Shown: positions 43,627-52,955, counted from the first letter of the stretch. The stretch is 64,000 nucleotides of DNA from Thalassobacillus pellis (GCF_016908295.1 NZ_JAFBDO010000003.1:62001-126000); one strand, 5' to 3'. Numbers and translations are program-made. Notes: a model not told the origin generated them from the letters alone.

Positions 43627-44832
43627 ATGTATGATTTCACTATAATAGGAGGAGGAATAATCGGATTATCCACCGCTTATTCACTTAAAAAAGCATATCC
43701 CCGAGCTAAAATTTCTGTAATGGAAAAGGAAAGCACTCTTGCAAGTCACCAAACCGGCCGGAACAGCGGTGTCATCCATTCCGGTGTCTACTATAAGCCT
43801 GGGAGCCTGAAAGCGAGAATGGCTAAACAAGGGTCTGCTTCTATGGTCGAGTTTTGTAAAGAGCATGGAATCGACCATGATGTATGTGGGAAGGTGCTTG
43901 TCGCCACTCATGAAGAGGAACTTCCCCGAATGGATGCCCTGTATGAAAGAGTCCAACAGAATAAGATTAATGTCACAAAAATCGGCCGAGAAGGATTGTT
44001 AGAAATAGAACCGCATGTCAATGGTTTGGCTGCACTGAAGGTTCCTACGACGGGGATTGTCAATTATAAGCAGGTGACAGAAAAGCTCGCATCTCTCATT
44101 ACTGAGGCAGGTGTCGATTTATTTCTAGATACGAAAGTAAAAAATATCGAGGAAGTAAAAGAGGAGGTAGTCATTGATACAAACAGGGGATCATTCAAAA
44201 CTGGTTTTTTGATCAACTGTGCCGGACTTCATAGTGATCGTCTGGTTGAAATGGCCCATATACACACTGATATTAAAATTGTGCCTTTTCGAGGTGAATA
44301 TTTCACACTTGCCGATGAAAAACGCCACTTAGTCAAAGGATTGATTTACCCGATTCCTAATCCAGCCTTCCCATTTCTAGGCGTACATTTGACCAGGATG
44401 ATCGACGGCAGCGTGCATGCGGGTCCCAATGCTGTACTTAGCCTGAAGCGGGAGGGATATCACAAAACTGCTTTCAGCCCAAAAGATACATTTGATGTTC
44501 TTACCTATCCGGGATTTTGGAAAATGGCAGGGGCAAACCTTCAGGAAGGATGGAAGGAAATGGTCCGCTCTTTCCATAAGAAGACATTTGTAAAAAGCTT
44601 GCAGCGTCTTGTTCCTGATATACAGCCTGACGATGTTATCCCTGCCAAAGCTGGTGTCCGTGCACAGGCCATGCTGAAGGATGGTCGGCTGGTAGATGAT
44701 TTTCAAATCATTCCAGGTAAGCGTTCCATTCATGTTTGCAACGCTCCTTCCCCAGCTGCCACGGCTTCCCTTGAAATCGGGAAGGAAATCGTCAAACAAA
44801 TTCCTGTACCAAGGCAAATAAAAGTAGGTTAA
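43627..44832 (+). CDS. lhgO: L-2-hydroxyglutarate dehydrogenase/oxidase LhgO
   Basis: A 401-residue FAD protein of the DAO family that oxidises L-2-hydroxyglutarate to 2-oxoglutarate. FAD motif IIGGGIIGLSTAYSL at the start, MEKESTLASHQTGRNSGVIHSGVYYKPGS, which is the LhgO signature, PFRGEYFTL, and PAKAGVRAQAM plus PSPAATASLEIG near the end. AGGAGGA precedes the ATG. Last gene of the pair with glaH. Confidence 0.94.
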   Translation: MYDFTIIGGGIIGLSTAYSLKKAYPRAKISVMEKESTLASHQTGRNSGVIHSGVYYKPGSLKARMAKQGSASMVEFCKEHGIDHDVCGKVLVATHEEELPRMDALYERVQQNKINVTKIGREGLLEIEPHVNGLAALKVPTTGIVNYKQVTEKLASLITEAGVDLFLDTKVKNIEEVKEEVVIDTNRGSFKTGFLINCAGLHSDRLVEMAHIHTDIKIVPFRGEYFTLADEKRHLVKGLIYPIPNPAFPFLGVHLTRMIDGSVHAGPNAVLSLKREGYHKTAFSPKDTFDVLTYPGFWKMAGANLQEGWKEMVRSFHKKTFVKSLQRLVPDIQPDDVIPAKAGVRAQAMLKDGRLVDDFQIIPGKRSIHVCNAPSPAATASLEIGKEIVKQIPVPRQIKVG

Positions 44833-44953
44833 AGAAAAAGAATCTAGTTATAAAATATAAAATTTTTTAAAAAGAAGCCTTTTGGTGAAAAGATTTTAAT
44901 GTTCAAAGTATAAAAAAATCACTCTTATTAGAATGGTTTTTGTTGATCTCCGT

Positions 44954-45075
44954 TGAGCGATCGGTGGTGACGCCTGCGGGAACAGTGCGGGCCGAAGATC
45001 CACATGGTCAAGTGACTTTCTTGACCAAGTTAGCCGAGGCCGTGCCCGCGGCAAGTATCCACCGACAAGCGATTT
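44954..45075. repeat. GC-rich palindromic intergenic repeat
   Basis: This element of about 120 bp stands out by GC content. Outer arms TCGGTGG (44961) and CCACCGA (45059) pair; in the centre GGTCAAG (45006) pairs with CTTGACC (45020); between them lie CCTGCGGGAACAGTGCGGGC and a GGCCGTGCCCGCGGC block. Similar GACGCCTGCGGGAACAGTGC-type repeats are known to me as dispersed intergenic elements of Bacillaceae. Only one copy is in this window. The rest of 44833-45149 shows no gene. Confidence 0.65.
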
Positions 45076-45095
45076 GCGAGATCCGGTATAGACAT

Positions 45096-45143
45096 TAAAA
45101 AAAGCTGTCCCAGTAAGCCTAATACTGACTTATGGGAAAGCTC
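45096..45143 (-). terminator. Rho-independent terminator
   Basis: AGCTTTCCCATAAGTCAG pairs with CTTACTGGGACAGCT on the minus strand, then T7. Ends the DUF3870 gene. Confidence 0.7.
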
Positions 45144-45149
45144 TATAAT

Positions 45150-45455
45150 TTACAAATGAAGCTGATATTGCTTATAGGAATCTTTCAATGCTGCCGCAAT
45201 CGCATTCCCGGCCTTGCCAAGATAAGCAGCATTCAACTGCTCTAGAGGCTCCTCTAGACCATCCTTCAGACTGTGACCTTTTAGAAGGTTCTTAATGTAT
45301 TCTCGCCCATGATCCGTAGCCAATGTACAGGAAGCGTCAACGATCACCCCATACTTTTTGTCAAGTTCCAGGGTAAGTGTCAATGATTCAGAAATATGTG
45401 TGGCAGCTATCCCTGTAGGCAATTTGGAATGTCCCGCTACAAATAAGGTGTTCAT
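45150..45455 (-). CDS. DUF3870 protein
   Basis: A 101-residue protein with the DUF3870 pattern: TLFVAGHSKLPTGI at the front, YGVIVDASCTLATDHGREYIKNLLKGHSL in the middle and AYLGKAGNAIAAALKDSY at the end. Function unknown; in other genomes it is often near amino-acid or amidase genes, so its place next to the glutarate genes may matter. GGAGGAG before the ATG. Confidence 0.85.
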   Translation of the reverse strand: MNTLFVAGHSKLPTGIAATHISESLTLTLELDKKYGVIVDASCTLATDHGREYIKNLLKGHSLKDGLEEPLEQLNAAYLGKAGNAIAAALKDSYKQYQLHL

Positions 45456-45590
45456 GCTTTCTCCTCCATGTCTAATGATTGTATTTTCTATTGTAACAGA
45501 TAACCATATCGGAAAAAGCTTATGGTAACAGGAGCAGTATAAAATATCGTATTAGGTCACATGATAACCAAAAAGTGCAGGTGGGCAGGC

Positions 45591-45806
45591 ATGAAGATCA
45601 TACTGATTTTTCTCTTTATACTAATTGGAATGGCAATGATCAGTGTTGGCATGGATTTATTAATGGGATTGGACGGGAGTTCTGCTTTTTTAAATATATT
45701 TAATCCCTTATGGGTAATTACACCATTTGGCTTTTCTCTTTTAACCTTATTATTCCTGCTGACTTTTTTAGACCCGATAATCCTTAAAAAAAGGAAAAAA
45801 AGATAA
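45591..45806 (+). CDS. Small two-helix membrane protein
   Basis: A 71-residue protein with two hydrophobic segments (about 3-27 and 42-62) and a Lys/Arg-only tail KKRKKR. The ATG at 45591 follows AGGTGGGCAGG. No family recognised. A terminator overlaps its stop codon. Confidence 0.6.
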   Translation: MKIILIFLFILIGMAMISVGMDLLMGLDGSSAFLNIFNPLWVITPFGFSLLTLLFLLTFLDPIILKKRKKR

Positions 45807-45837
45807 CCTTTCTAAAACTTTAAGAAAGGTTATCTTT
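45799..45837. terminator. Perfect 15-bp hairpin, two-way terminator
   Basis: AAAGATAACCTTTCT (45799) and its exact complement (45823-45837) over a nine-base loop; the left arm contains the stop codon of the small membrane gene. It also serves the convergent ger operon. Confidence 0.85.
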
Positions 45838-45862
45838 GTTAAGGATTAAAGTATAAGCAAAA

Positions 45863-46948
45863 CTAAGACTGTCTTCGTATCAATGCAATAATAAGTAAAA
45901 CCAGAGGTACCCCCATTTGAAGTGGAAGACTGACATAGTAAGTGGCAACTACTAGCCCTTCTTTAATATGATGGGCATAGCTGTCCGCGATAAACATGGA
46001 AGATAGTAAAATAACTACACAAAAAGGAAAGATCAATCCCTTGTAAGAAGGAAGACGAAATAGTTCTGAAGCACACATTAAAGCCCCGTAGAAGAAGACG
46101 GCTATTTTAAAAAAACCGCCAATTATTAATGTCATAACCACCGCAATATCCAATCGTTGGAAAAAGCCACTCATGTTGATCAGTCCAATGGAAGAGAGCA
46201 AGGGGAAAGTAGATCGCGTGGCAACATGAACACCAAGTACTGCAATATTCATCCCTACAACCCATATCAATAACAGACCGCTGATACTCATAGAGGTCCA
46301 GCCAATTCTCAGGCTTAGCCGTGGATGATCCAGATAGGGAAGAAGCAGAGTGAACACAATCATTTCCCCAAACGGAAAAGTGTAAGTGAGAGGGGCTGTT
46401 TCCAATACAGGCTTCCATCCATGTTCCAGAACGGGGCGTAGTTGATTGATATTAATCATACCGGAAACAAGTACCATAGTTGTTCCTACTACTCCTATTA
46501 TCAATAACGCAAAAAAGAATACCTCTCCTGTCCTTGCCAGGACTTCGATTCCTTTATGGAGGACATAGGCTACAGCTAAAATCATAATGGCGTTTATCAC
46601 CAGCATCGGTGTATAGATATAGGTGGAGGTTGTCAGTAATTCACCAAAGTCTCGCAAATCTCTGGCAGCGATGTATAAAAAGTAAAAAAGGTATACCATT
46701 CCGAGCAATGCGCCAGCGTATTTACCTAGAATTTTCTTCATATAACCGGTTAAAGGCAGGTCGGGGTACAGTTGAAAAAGCTTATTATACACCAGATACA
46801 GGATTAAACCGGCAATCAAACCGAGCAAAACCGCCAGCCATGCGTCCTTTTTAGCCCCAAGCCCCGGACTGACTACGATAGCAGTACCCAATTCGAACAA
46901 AAACATCAAGACGAATAACTGCCAGCCGGTAACTTTTGCTTTCTCCAT
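45863..46948 (-). CDS. gerB: Germinant receptor B subunit (GerB, spore permease)
   Basis: A 361-residue membrane protein of the APC-like endospore germination permease family, about ten helices. Starts KVTGWQLFVLMFLFELGTAIVVSPG; contains LPLTGYMKKILGKYAG and PLTYTFPFGEMIVF. It is the germinant-sensing subunit of a GerA-type receptor in the spore inner membrane. GGAGGGAGG before the ATG. Third in the A-C-B gene order, 25 bp after gerC. Confidence 0.93.
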   Translation of the reverse strand: MEKAKVTGWQLFVLMFLFELGTAIVVSPGLGAKKDAWLAVLLGLIAGLILYLVYNKLFQLYPDLPLTGYMKKILGKYAGALLGMVYLFYFLYIAARDLRDFGELLTTSTYIYTPMLVINAIMILAVAYVLHKGIEVLARTGEVFFFALLIIGVVGTTMVLVSGMININQLRPVLEHGWKPVLETAPLTYTFPFGEMIVFTLLLPYLDHPRLSLRIGWTSMSISGLLLIWVVGMNIAVLGVHVATRSTFPLLSSIGLINMSGFFQRLDIAVVMTLIIGGFFKIAVFFYGALMCASELFRLPSYKGLIFPFCVVILLSSMFIADSYAHHIKEGLVVATYYVSLPLQMGVPLVLLIIALIRRQS

Positions 46949-46973
46949 ACTACCCCTCCCTCCGTTTTATTGA

Positions 46974-48191
46974 TTACTTTTTCTTTAAAATTAGTGGTTC
47001 TTTCCGGAGTCCGGTGCCGCGAATGAAAACTTTGACGTTCACCTGGAAATCCATATCTGCAAAACTCTCGCTCCAATTTTTCTTCATTTTCTTCCAGGCT
47101 TTTGGATCAGCACGATTGATGGCTTCTCCAAAACCAAATATGTCGTTATTTTGCTCTTGAGCAGCTTCCACAGCTTTTGTTACTTCCTGTTTGATTTCCG
47201 CAGCAAATCTTTTATCTAACCAAGACATGTTATCAGGATTGCTTAAATCTATGGCACATGCTATATCAGCTAGCTGTCCCTCTGCCCGGATATTCAACGT
47301 AATTTTCGGTTTGCCTTTTACCACTTTGGGCTGCCAGCGGGTATGGGTCCGCAGGATTTCAGCCGCCATCGCTCCCTCGTCTGGGTTACAGTTAGCAGAA
47401 AGGATGGCACGGTTAACATTATTCTGCACCCAGGCAACCCCCCGAGCTTTTTCACCTTCAAACCATCCTCTCAGTTTTCCGTCTTTGAATAAAGCAAGTC
47501 CATTCACTTTTACGAGCGAGTCAGGTGTTGCCTGCATATTGACGGCTGAAGATTGACCTTTGGCCAAATCTCCGACAAGCTCTATGCCACCTAAGGAAAG
47601 TCCCTTGCTTTTACCGGATAACATCTGCGCGACATCATTGATATTCCGCTCTGGTGATTCTCCCCATGCCTGTTCTGATTTCTCAATGATTTCCTGGATT
47701 TTGATAGCCGGTATTCTTTCCAATGGGCTTAGGATGCTTAGTATCGACTTGGCTTCTCCACCTTTTGCGATGAGAACCAGTGTAGTGGAGCGGAAGTCGT
47801 GGTACCTCTCGATAAAATCAAATATTTTTTTCAGTCCTTCTTCTGCAGCTAAATCTTCTCCGATAATCAACACACCTGTGTGGGAAAAGGTGAGTAAACG
47901 CGGGGCTTTTTGTGTTACCTTCCGTATGGTCTCAAGGATGGTCTTCCCTGTTTCACTGTATGTGGTAACAGCTGCTCCCTGACCTTGGCCTGTTTTCCCA
48001 CCCGCCACTCGCCCGGGGTTGACGATTTGAAAGGACACCTGGTATAAATCGTCTTCTGTTTTATCGATTCCCATCCCCATTACAAGAGCAAGGTCACCTG
48101 TTTCTTTATGGTCCCAACAACCAGACAACAGTACAGTACCTAATAAAACCCAAATCAATAGAAACTTGTGCGACATTTTTGGAATCACCAC
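46974..48191 (-). CDS. gerC: Germinant receptor C subunit, Ger(x)C lipoprotein
   Basis: A 405-residue lipoprotein with lipobox LLSGCWDHKE, the fixed start of GerC proteins. Domains: N-terminal Ger(x)C_C-type fold regions with LALVMGMGIDKTEDDLYQVSFQIVNPG, and a C-terminal domain ending near FIRGTGLRKEPL. It anchors the receptor at the outer face of the spore inner membrane. Start GTG 48191 after GAAGGAAA, with ATG 48176 as alternative. Lies between gerA and gerB. Confidence 0.93.
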   Translation of the reverse strand: MVIPKMSHKFLLIWVLLGTVLLSGCWDHKETGDLALVMGMGIDKTEDDLYQVSFQIVNPGRVAGGKTGQGQGAAVTTYSETGKTILETIRKVTQKAPRLLTFSHTGVLIIGEDLAAEEGLKKIFDFIERYHDFRSTTLVLIAKGGEAKSILSILSPLERIPAIKIQEIIEKSEQAWGESPERNINDVAQMLSGKSKGLSLGGIELVGDLAKGQSSAVNMQATPDSLVKVNGLALFKDGKLRGWFEGEKARGVAWVQNNVNRAILSANCNPDEGAMAAEILRTHTRWQPKVVKGKPKITLNIRAEGQLADIACAIDLSNPDNMSWLDKRFAAEIKQEVTKAVEAAQEQNNDIFGFGEAINRADPKAWKKMKKNWSESFADMDFQVNVKVFIRGTGLRKEPLILKKK

Positions 48192-48203
48192 GCTATTTCC
48201 TTC

Positions 48204-49778
48204 TCAATTATTTTTACTCTCATCAGGTGGGGTTGGTTTATTGTCTTTTCCTTGCTGCCTCATATTTTCCTGGTTGACTAAGCGAGGACGGAGAACCATG
48301 GACCATAAAGGCTGGCGGACAAGGGTATCCTTAATATCGGCCCAGATGAACGGTGCAAAAGGACTTAAGTAAGGAATTCCGAATGAGCGCAGGCTGGTCA
48401 AGTGAGCAATGAGAATAAACAAAGCCATGGCAACACCATATAGACCGAAGCTTCCCGCCAGAAGCATAATGATGAACCTTAGCAGACGTGCTGGGATGCC
48501 AATATTGTAAGACGGAAAAGCAAAGCTTGCGATACCTGTGAATGCTACAACAATTACAGTTGCTGCTGAAACGAGACCAGCCTGGACTGCCGCTTGTCCG
48601 AGAACGAGACCACCAACAATGGAGACAGCCTGGCCGACAGCCCTCGGCATGCGGAGCCCGGCTTCACGCAAAATTTCAAAAGTAATCTCCATAAGCATGA
48701 CCTCGATAAAGAGCGGAAAGGGCACCCCCTCGTTCTGCGCCGCGAAACTGATGAGCAGGCGGGTGGGAACCATTTGGGGATGAAAGGTTGTCAAGGCAAT
48801 ATAAAGAGAAGGGGTCAGCAGCGTGAGTGTATAGCACAACATTCTCAACAAGCGTAAAGTCGACCCCATAAGAAAATGCTGATAATAATCGGCTGGTGAC
48901 TGGAAAAATTGAATAAACAAAGCCGGAATGACGAGCACGTAAGGAGTGCCATCAACAAGAATGGCGATCCGACCCTCAAGGAGATTTCCGACAACACCAT
49001 CTGGCCGCTCTGTGTTATAGATGGTTGGGAAAGGGCTATAAGGGTGATCCTGAATTAATTGTTCGATATAACCGGATTCAAGAATGCCGTCGATATCAAT
49101 TCCTTTCAGCCTGTCCCTAGCTTCTTGGAGGACCTTTTCATTAGCGATCCCTTTAATGTACATAATAGCCACATCCGTTTGAGTGACACTTCCGATTTGG
49201 ATGGTCTCCAGCCATAAGTTCGGGCTCTTTATTCGTTTTCTTATCAGGGCGGCATTTGTTCCAATTGATTCTGTAAATGCTTCTTTCGGTCCACGGATCA
49301 CAAGCTGGGAAGTGGGTTCAGAAATTTTTCTTGATTCTCCGCCTTTGGTGTATGCCGTAACAATATCTGCACAGCCATCCACCACTACGATGGTATGGCC
49401 GGATAATAGGGATAAGATCATTTTATCCCAGTCCTGAATGACATTTATCTTTCCAACGGAGAGTACATGAGTCTTGATAAAATCAAAAATCCCCTTTTTC
49501 GTGGCAGTTTCCACTTCGGGGGTCTCTATTTTAATTGATTCCAACACAAACTCGCTGACAGTTTGTTCATCTACCAGTCCATTCATGTAAATGATTGCAG
49601 CATTCAAGGCTGGATTATTACCTATTGTGAATTCTCTAATCACCAAATCTGTACTGTTACCGAGTTCTTTTTTGATTTTATTCAGGTTATTCGTTAAATT
49701 TTGGTCCAGGTTCCGATCGCGTTTTTCGGTTGAATTTTGCACACTTTTTTTATCTGTTAACTTTTTAGGCCTTTTCAT
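48204..49778 (-). CDS. gerA: Germinant receptor A subunit (GerA)
   Basis: A 524-residue GerA-family protein. A large soluble N-terminal region (about 40-290) holds DLVIREFTIGNNPALNAAIIYMNGLVD and GHTIVVVDGCADIV; LEGRIAILVDGTPYVLVIPALFIQFFQSPADYY precedes the membrane part with about five helices (PLFIEVMLMEITFEILREAG, PRAVGQAVSIVGGLVLGQAAV). It ends in a polar tail. GerA proteins form an oligomeric ion channel in the receptor. AGGAGGAAA before the ATG. First gene of the operon. Confidence 0.95.
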   Translation of the reverse strand: MKRPKKLTDKKSVQNSTEKRDRNLDQNLTNNLNKIKKELGNSTDLVIREFTIGNNPALNAAIIYMNGLVDEQTVSEFVLESIKIETPEVETATKKGIFDFIKTHVLSVGKINVIQDWDKMILSLLSGHTIVVVDGCADIVTAYTKGGESRKISEPTSQLVIRGPKEAFTESIGTNAALIRKRIKSPNLWLETIQIGSVTQTDVAIMYIKGIANEKVLQEARDRLKGIDIDGILESGYIEQLIQDHPYSPFPTIYNTERPDGVVGNLLEGRIAILVDGTPYVLVIPALFIQFFQSPADYYQHFLMGSTLRLLRMLCYTLTLLTPSLYIALTTFHPQMVPTRLLISFAAQNEGVPFPLFIEVMLMEITFEILREAGLRMPRAVGQAVSIVGGLVLGQAAVQAGLVSAATVIVVAFTGIASFAFPSYNIGIPARLLRFIIMLLAGSFGLYGVAMALFILIAHLTSLRSFGIPYLSPFAPFIWADIKDTLVRQPLWSMVLRPRLVNQENMRQQGKDNKPTPPDESKNN

Positions 49779-50109
49779 GGTTACGTTTCCTCCTGAGGCC
49801 GCACTACGATATCCTAAATATATAACCTACATTATTGACATATAGCTGTGTTTTAAACATGGACACGAAGATTACTTCAAGACGCTTTATGGATCGCTAT
49901 TTATTCAGAGCAAGTATATATGGATTCCTCCTAAAAGCATTCTCTATATACTATTTTTTTGTGCATTTTTTTTCTCCGCCAGGAACATTGAAGTTTAAGA
50001 CAACAGAGTCTAAATTAATGGAATTCTGCTTCTATTAAATGTAAAATCATAGATTAGCAGCATAAGTGTTCGATTTAGAAGTTTGAGTCAGGAAAGGTGT
50101 CTGAATTAT
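49779..50109. other. Divergent AT-rich intergenic region
   Basis: A 331-bp gap between gerA (minus) and the MFS gene (plus). A sigma-G promoter would be expected for the ger operon, but I found no convincing -35/-10 pair. No gene seen. Confidence 0.4.
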
Positions 50110-51318
50110 ATGATCCATAATCCAACAGGAAAAGAACGCATCGGTCTGGCTTTTTTATTGGGGATGCTAGGGGTATTAGGACCGCTTAACATTGATATGT
50201 ATTTACCAAGCTTTCCTGGAATTGCGGAGGAGTTCGGGGTAAGTGCCTCCCTTGTACAGCTCAGTTTGACTGCATGCCTGGTTGGACTTGCTGCAGGGCA
50301 GATAGTGGTAGGGCCGATCAGTGATGCACAGGGCAGAAGAAAACCACTGATGATATTCATTTTCCTATTCGCATTATCATCGTTATTTTGTGCTTTGGCG
50401 CCAAATATTGGTCTTTTAATTGTCGCCAGGTTCTTGCAAGGTTTTACTGCTTCCGCTGGAATTGTACTTTCCCGTGCAGTTGTACGTGATGTCTTCAGTG
50501 GAAGAGAGCTTACGAAATTCTTTGCACTTCTTATGGTCATCAATGCGACAGCACCAATGATTGCTCCGATAACTGGTGGAGCCATCCTACTGCTGCCATT
50601 CGCAAGCTGGCAGACAATTTTCTATTTTTTAGCATTATTAGGACTGCTAATAGTTTTGACGGTTGCTATACGACTGCCTGAAACGTTACCTCGTGAAAAG
50701 CGAATACCAAGTTCAATTGGGGAAGCCCTTCGAACAATAGGCAGGCTGTTGAAAGATCGTTCATTCATTGGCTATGCCCTCACCATCGGATTTATTCACG
50801 GAGGAAGCTTCGCCTATGTATCCGGAACTCCATTCGTGTATCAGGGTATTTATGGGGTGTCCCCGCAAGTGTTCAGTATTTTGTTCGGGATAAATGGTCT
50901 GGCAATAATCACCGGAAGTTTCATCATTGGCCGCCTTGGAGGAATCATTCACGAAAGGAGTCTGCTTCGAGCTGCTGTCATCATAGCAGTAAGTGCCACT
51001 TCGGTCCTTCTGATTATGACCATCATAGAAGGACCGTTGGCAACACTAGTGATACCGATATTCATTTATATGACTTCCATGGGAATGATTCTGACTAGTA
51101 CCTTCACACTTGCAATGGAGCATCAGGGGCATCGCGCTGGGAGTGCAAGTGCTGTCCTGGGAATGCTTCCGTTAATTTTCGGTTCCATCGTTTCACCATT
51201 AGTTGGTATTAATGAAACCACAGCCGTGCCGATGGGGCTGATTTTATTCCTTACTTCATCTATCGGTTCTATTGCTTTTTTCACTCTGACAAAAAAGTCT
51301 GCAGTAAGAGAAGCTTAA
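50110..51318 (+). CDS. MFS multidrug efflux protein, Bcr/CflA type
   Basis: A 402-residue transporter with twelve helices. Family features: PLNIDMYLPSFPGIAEEF in helix 1, ACLVGLAAGQIVVGPISDAQGRRKPL (motif A), and ARFLQGFTASAGIVLSRAVVRDVF (motif C region). Bcr/CflA proteins export drugs such as bicyclomycin or chloramphenicol, and sometimes amino acids. The ATG at 50110 is used; the TTG at 50083 has weaker support. Single gene. Confidence 0.9.
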   Translation: MIHNPTGKERIGLAFLLGMLGVLGPLNIDMYLPSFPGIAEEFGVSASLVQLSLTACLVGLAAGQIVVGPISDAQGRRKPLMIFIFLFALSSLFCALAPNIGLLIVARFLQGFTASAGIVLSRAVVRDVFSGRELTKFFALLMVINATAPMIAPITGGAILLLPFASWQTIFYFLALLGLLIVLTVAIRLPETLPREKRIPSSIGEALRTIGRLLKDRSFIGYALTIGFIHGGSFAYVSGTPFVYQGIYGVSPQVFSILFGINGLAIITGSFIIGRLGGIIHERSLLRAAVIIAVSATSVLLIMTIIEGPLATLVIPIFIYMTSMGMILTSTFTLAMEHQGHRAGSASAVLGMLPLIFGSIVSPLVGINETTAVPMGLILFLTSSIGSIAFFTLTKKSAVREA

Positions 51319-51336
51319 AGTAAGTCCAAAGAAAAA

Positions 51337-51385
51337 GAGACCGTCCATATATTCTAAAGCCGATAGGACGGTCTCATTTTTTTTT
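51337..51385. terminator. Rho-independent terminator
   Basis: GAGACCGTCC pairs with GGACGGTCTC, followed on the plus strand by ATTTTTTTTT. Its T-run overlaps the stop of the minus-strand SHOCT gene. Confidence 0.85.
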
Positions 51386-51584
51386 ATTTCTTAATAGTTT
51401 CTTTAAGAGTCTTATATTCGTCGATAGATATTTCACCTTTGGCAAGTCGTTCTTCTAGTATATTTATAGCAGTATGGCTGTTGTGAGGATTTTCGTAATA
51501 CCTCTGTTTCAAGAGAATGATAGTGATAATAAGCAGGCCTGCCAGTAGTAAGAAACCAATGGGGTGAAAATAACCCCAGTGCAT
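51384..51584 (-). CDS. SHOCT-domain small membrane protein
   Basis: A 66-residue protein: one membrane helix (IGFLLLAGLLIITIILL), then a C-terminal SHOCT motif (INILEERLAKGEISIDEYKTLKETI). SHOCT segments are thought to help oligomerisation or targeting. It lies 27 bp downstream of a four-helix membrane gene and probably shares its transcript. Confidence 0.85.
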   Translation of the reverse strand: MHWGYFHPIGFLLLAGLLIITIILLKQRYYENPHNSHTAINILEERLAKGEISIDEYKTLKETIKK

Positions 51585-51611
51585 GATTCATCACTCCTTA
51601 GCTCATTAAAA

Positions 51612-52124
51612 TTAATTCATATACTGATACTTACTGTGTTTTTGCCTTCTCCTTCCCCATGGTTTAAACACAGAAATAGCAAAAATCAGAATAAGGGTGA
51701 AAAGCTGTAAAATGATACCAACCCAAAGGTCCAATTGTACAATAGCGCTAGTGGTCGGAAACGTTGTTGAGGTTACCTTCGTAAGGGCACGATTAGTCCA
51801 AGCTTCCATAGCCCAAACATTTAAACCAAATAAAAGGAGGGTTAAGCCTTCCTTCGCTAAAATCCAGTAATATTTGAACAAGCCCCACTTCGTCCAAACG
51901 GAGAGCAGCACTCCTGTAATGATTGTTGCGAAAGTGGAGGCTCTTACAGAAGTCTCGGATAATAAATGCATGATTTGATAACAGGCTTCCATGAGATTAC
52001 TATCTTCCGTTGAAGAGGCAGCGATGCTAAGAAGGAGGAAGGTAACCATGTTTCCGAACATAATTGCACAGAACAAAAGGTGGAAAATTAGGAGCCACCT
52101 TCTGGGCTTTATGGACAAATTCAA
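51612..52124 (-). CDS. Four-helix membrane protein, DUF2269-like
   Basis: A 170-residue protein with four hydrophobic segments (about 8-32, 55-75, 85-105, 130-152) and basic ends. It faintly resembles DUF2269-type proteins and the gene at 56351, but I cannot assign a family safely. TTG start behind a perfect AAGGAGGTGAT. Just downstream of this gene is the SHOCT gene. Confidence 0.6.
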   Translation of the reverse strand: MNLSIKPRRWLLIFHLLFCAIMFGNMVTFLLLSIAASSTEDSNLMEACYQIMHLLSETSVRASTFATIITGVLLSVWTKWGLFKYYWILAKEGLTLLLFGLNVWAMEAWTNRALTKVTSTTFPTTSAIVQLDLWVGIILQLFTLILIFAISVFKPWGRRRQKHSKYQYMN

Positions 52125-52214
52125 TTTTCATCACCTCCTTGTCTTGTTTCTTTAATGTAGCAAGCAGGAATAAACGAACTCTGAATTAAATATAAAAAAT
52201 TGATAAACGATGGA

Positions 52215-52249
52215 ATAAAAAACACTCTTCCCCACAAAAGGTAAGAGTG
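52215..52249 (-). terminator. Rho-independent terminator
   Basis: CACTCTT pairs with AAGAGTG; on the minus strand TTTTTTAT follows. Ends the second two-component operon. Confidence 0.65.
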
Positions 52250-52268
52250 ATGAATAATCGTTAAGCTA

Positions 52269-52955
52269 TTATCCTTTAAAGCGGTACCCTGCACCCAAAA
52301 CCGTCAGGATATACTGTGGATCGTTGGTTTCTTTTTCAATTTTTTTGCGGATTTTTTTGATATGGACAGTAACAGTCGCGTTATCCCCTAAAGCATCCAG
52401 CCCCCATATTTTTTCGAATAATTGCTCCTTTGAGAATACCTGATTTGGATGAGTAGCTAAAAAGGTAAGTAAATCAAATTCTTTGGTAGTCAACTCAACC
52501 TCTTTTCCATCTGTGAAAACCTGTCTGGACGAAGGGTTAATAAGGAGACCGCGAATTTGGATTTCTTCAGATGCAGGGTGTTGAATCAATCGTTGATACC
52601 TTGCTAAGTGCGCTTTTACCCGTGCAACCAACTCGGTGGGACTGAATGGTTTGACGATAAAATCATCAGCTCCTAACCCGAATCCTCGTACTTTGTCCAT
52701 ATCTTCATATTTGGCTGAAACCATCAGGATCGGAATATTCGATTCTTTACGTATTTGTTTGCAAATTTCAAAGCCACTGATGGAAGGGAGCATTAAATCG
52801 AGGAGTATTAAATCATATTTTTCATTTCTCACTGCTTCCAGTCCGGCTTTTCCATCAGAAGCAATATGGACCGCAAAGTTTTCTATCTCCAGAAAGTCTT
52901 TTTCCAATTCAGCAATTGTATGATCATCTTCTATGATCAGTATCTTTTTACTCAT
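52269..52955 (-). CDS. OmpR/PhoB-family response regulator
   Basis: A 228-residue regulator. Receiver domain with D10/D11-type acidic pair, phosphoacceptor Asp53 in LLDLMLPSISG, and Lys in FIVKPFSP; winged-helix domain with VELTTKEFDLLTFLATHPNQVFS and the end TVLGAGYRFKG. The start ATG 52955 overlaps the kinase stop by eight bases and lies in GGTGAAAGTTATG. The gene order kinase then regulator is the reverse of the first system. Confidence 0.93.
   Translation of the reverse strand: MSKKILIIEDDHTIAELEKDFLEIENFAVHIASDGKAGLEAVRNEKYDLILLDLMLPSISGFEICKQIRKESNIPILMVSAKYEDMDKVRGFGLGADDFIVKPFSPTELVARVKAHLARYQRLIQHPASEEIQIRGLLINPSSRQVFTDGKEVELTTKEFDLLTFLATHPNQVFSKEQLFEKIWGLDALGDNATVTVHIKKIRKKIEKETNDPQYILTVLGAGYRFKG

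Noticed and set aside
47191-47982. Long plus-strand frames opposite the ger operon
   Set aside because: They mirror the coding frame of gerC and have no ribosome sites or families.
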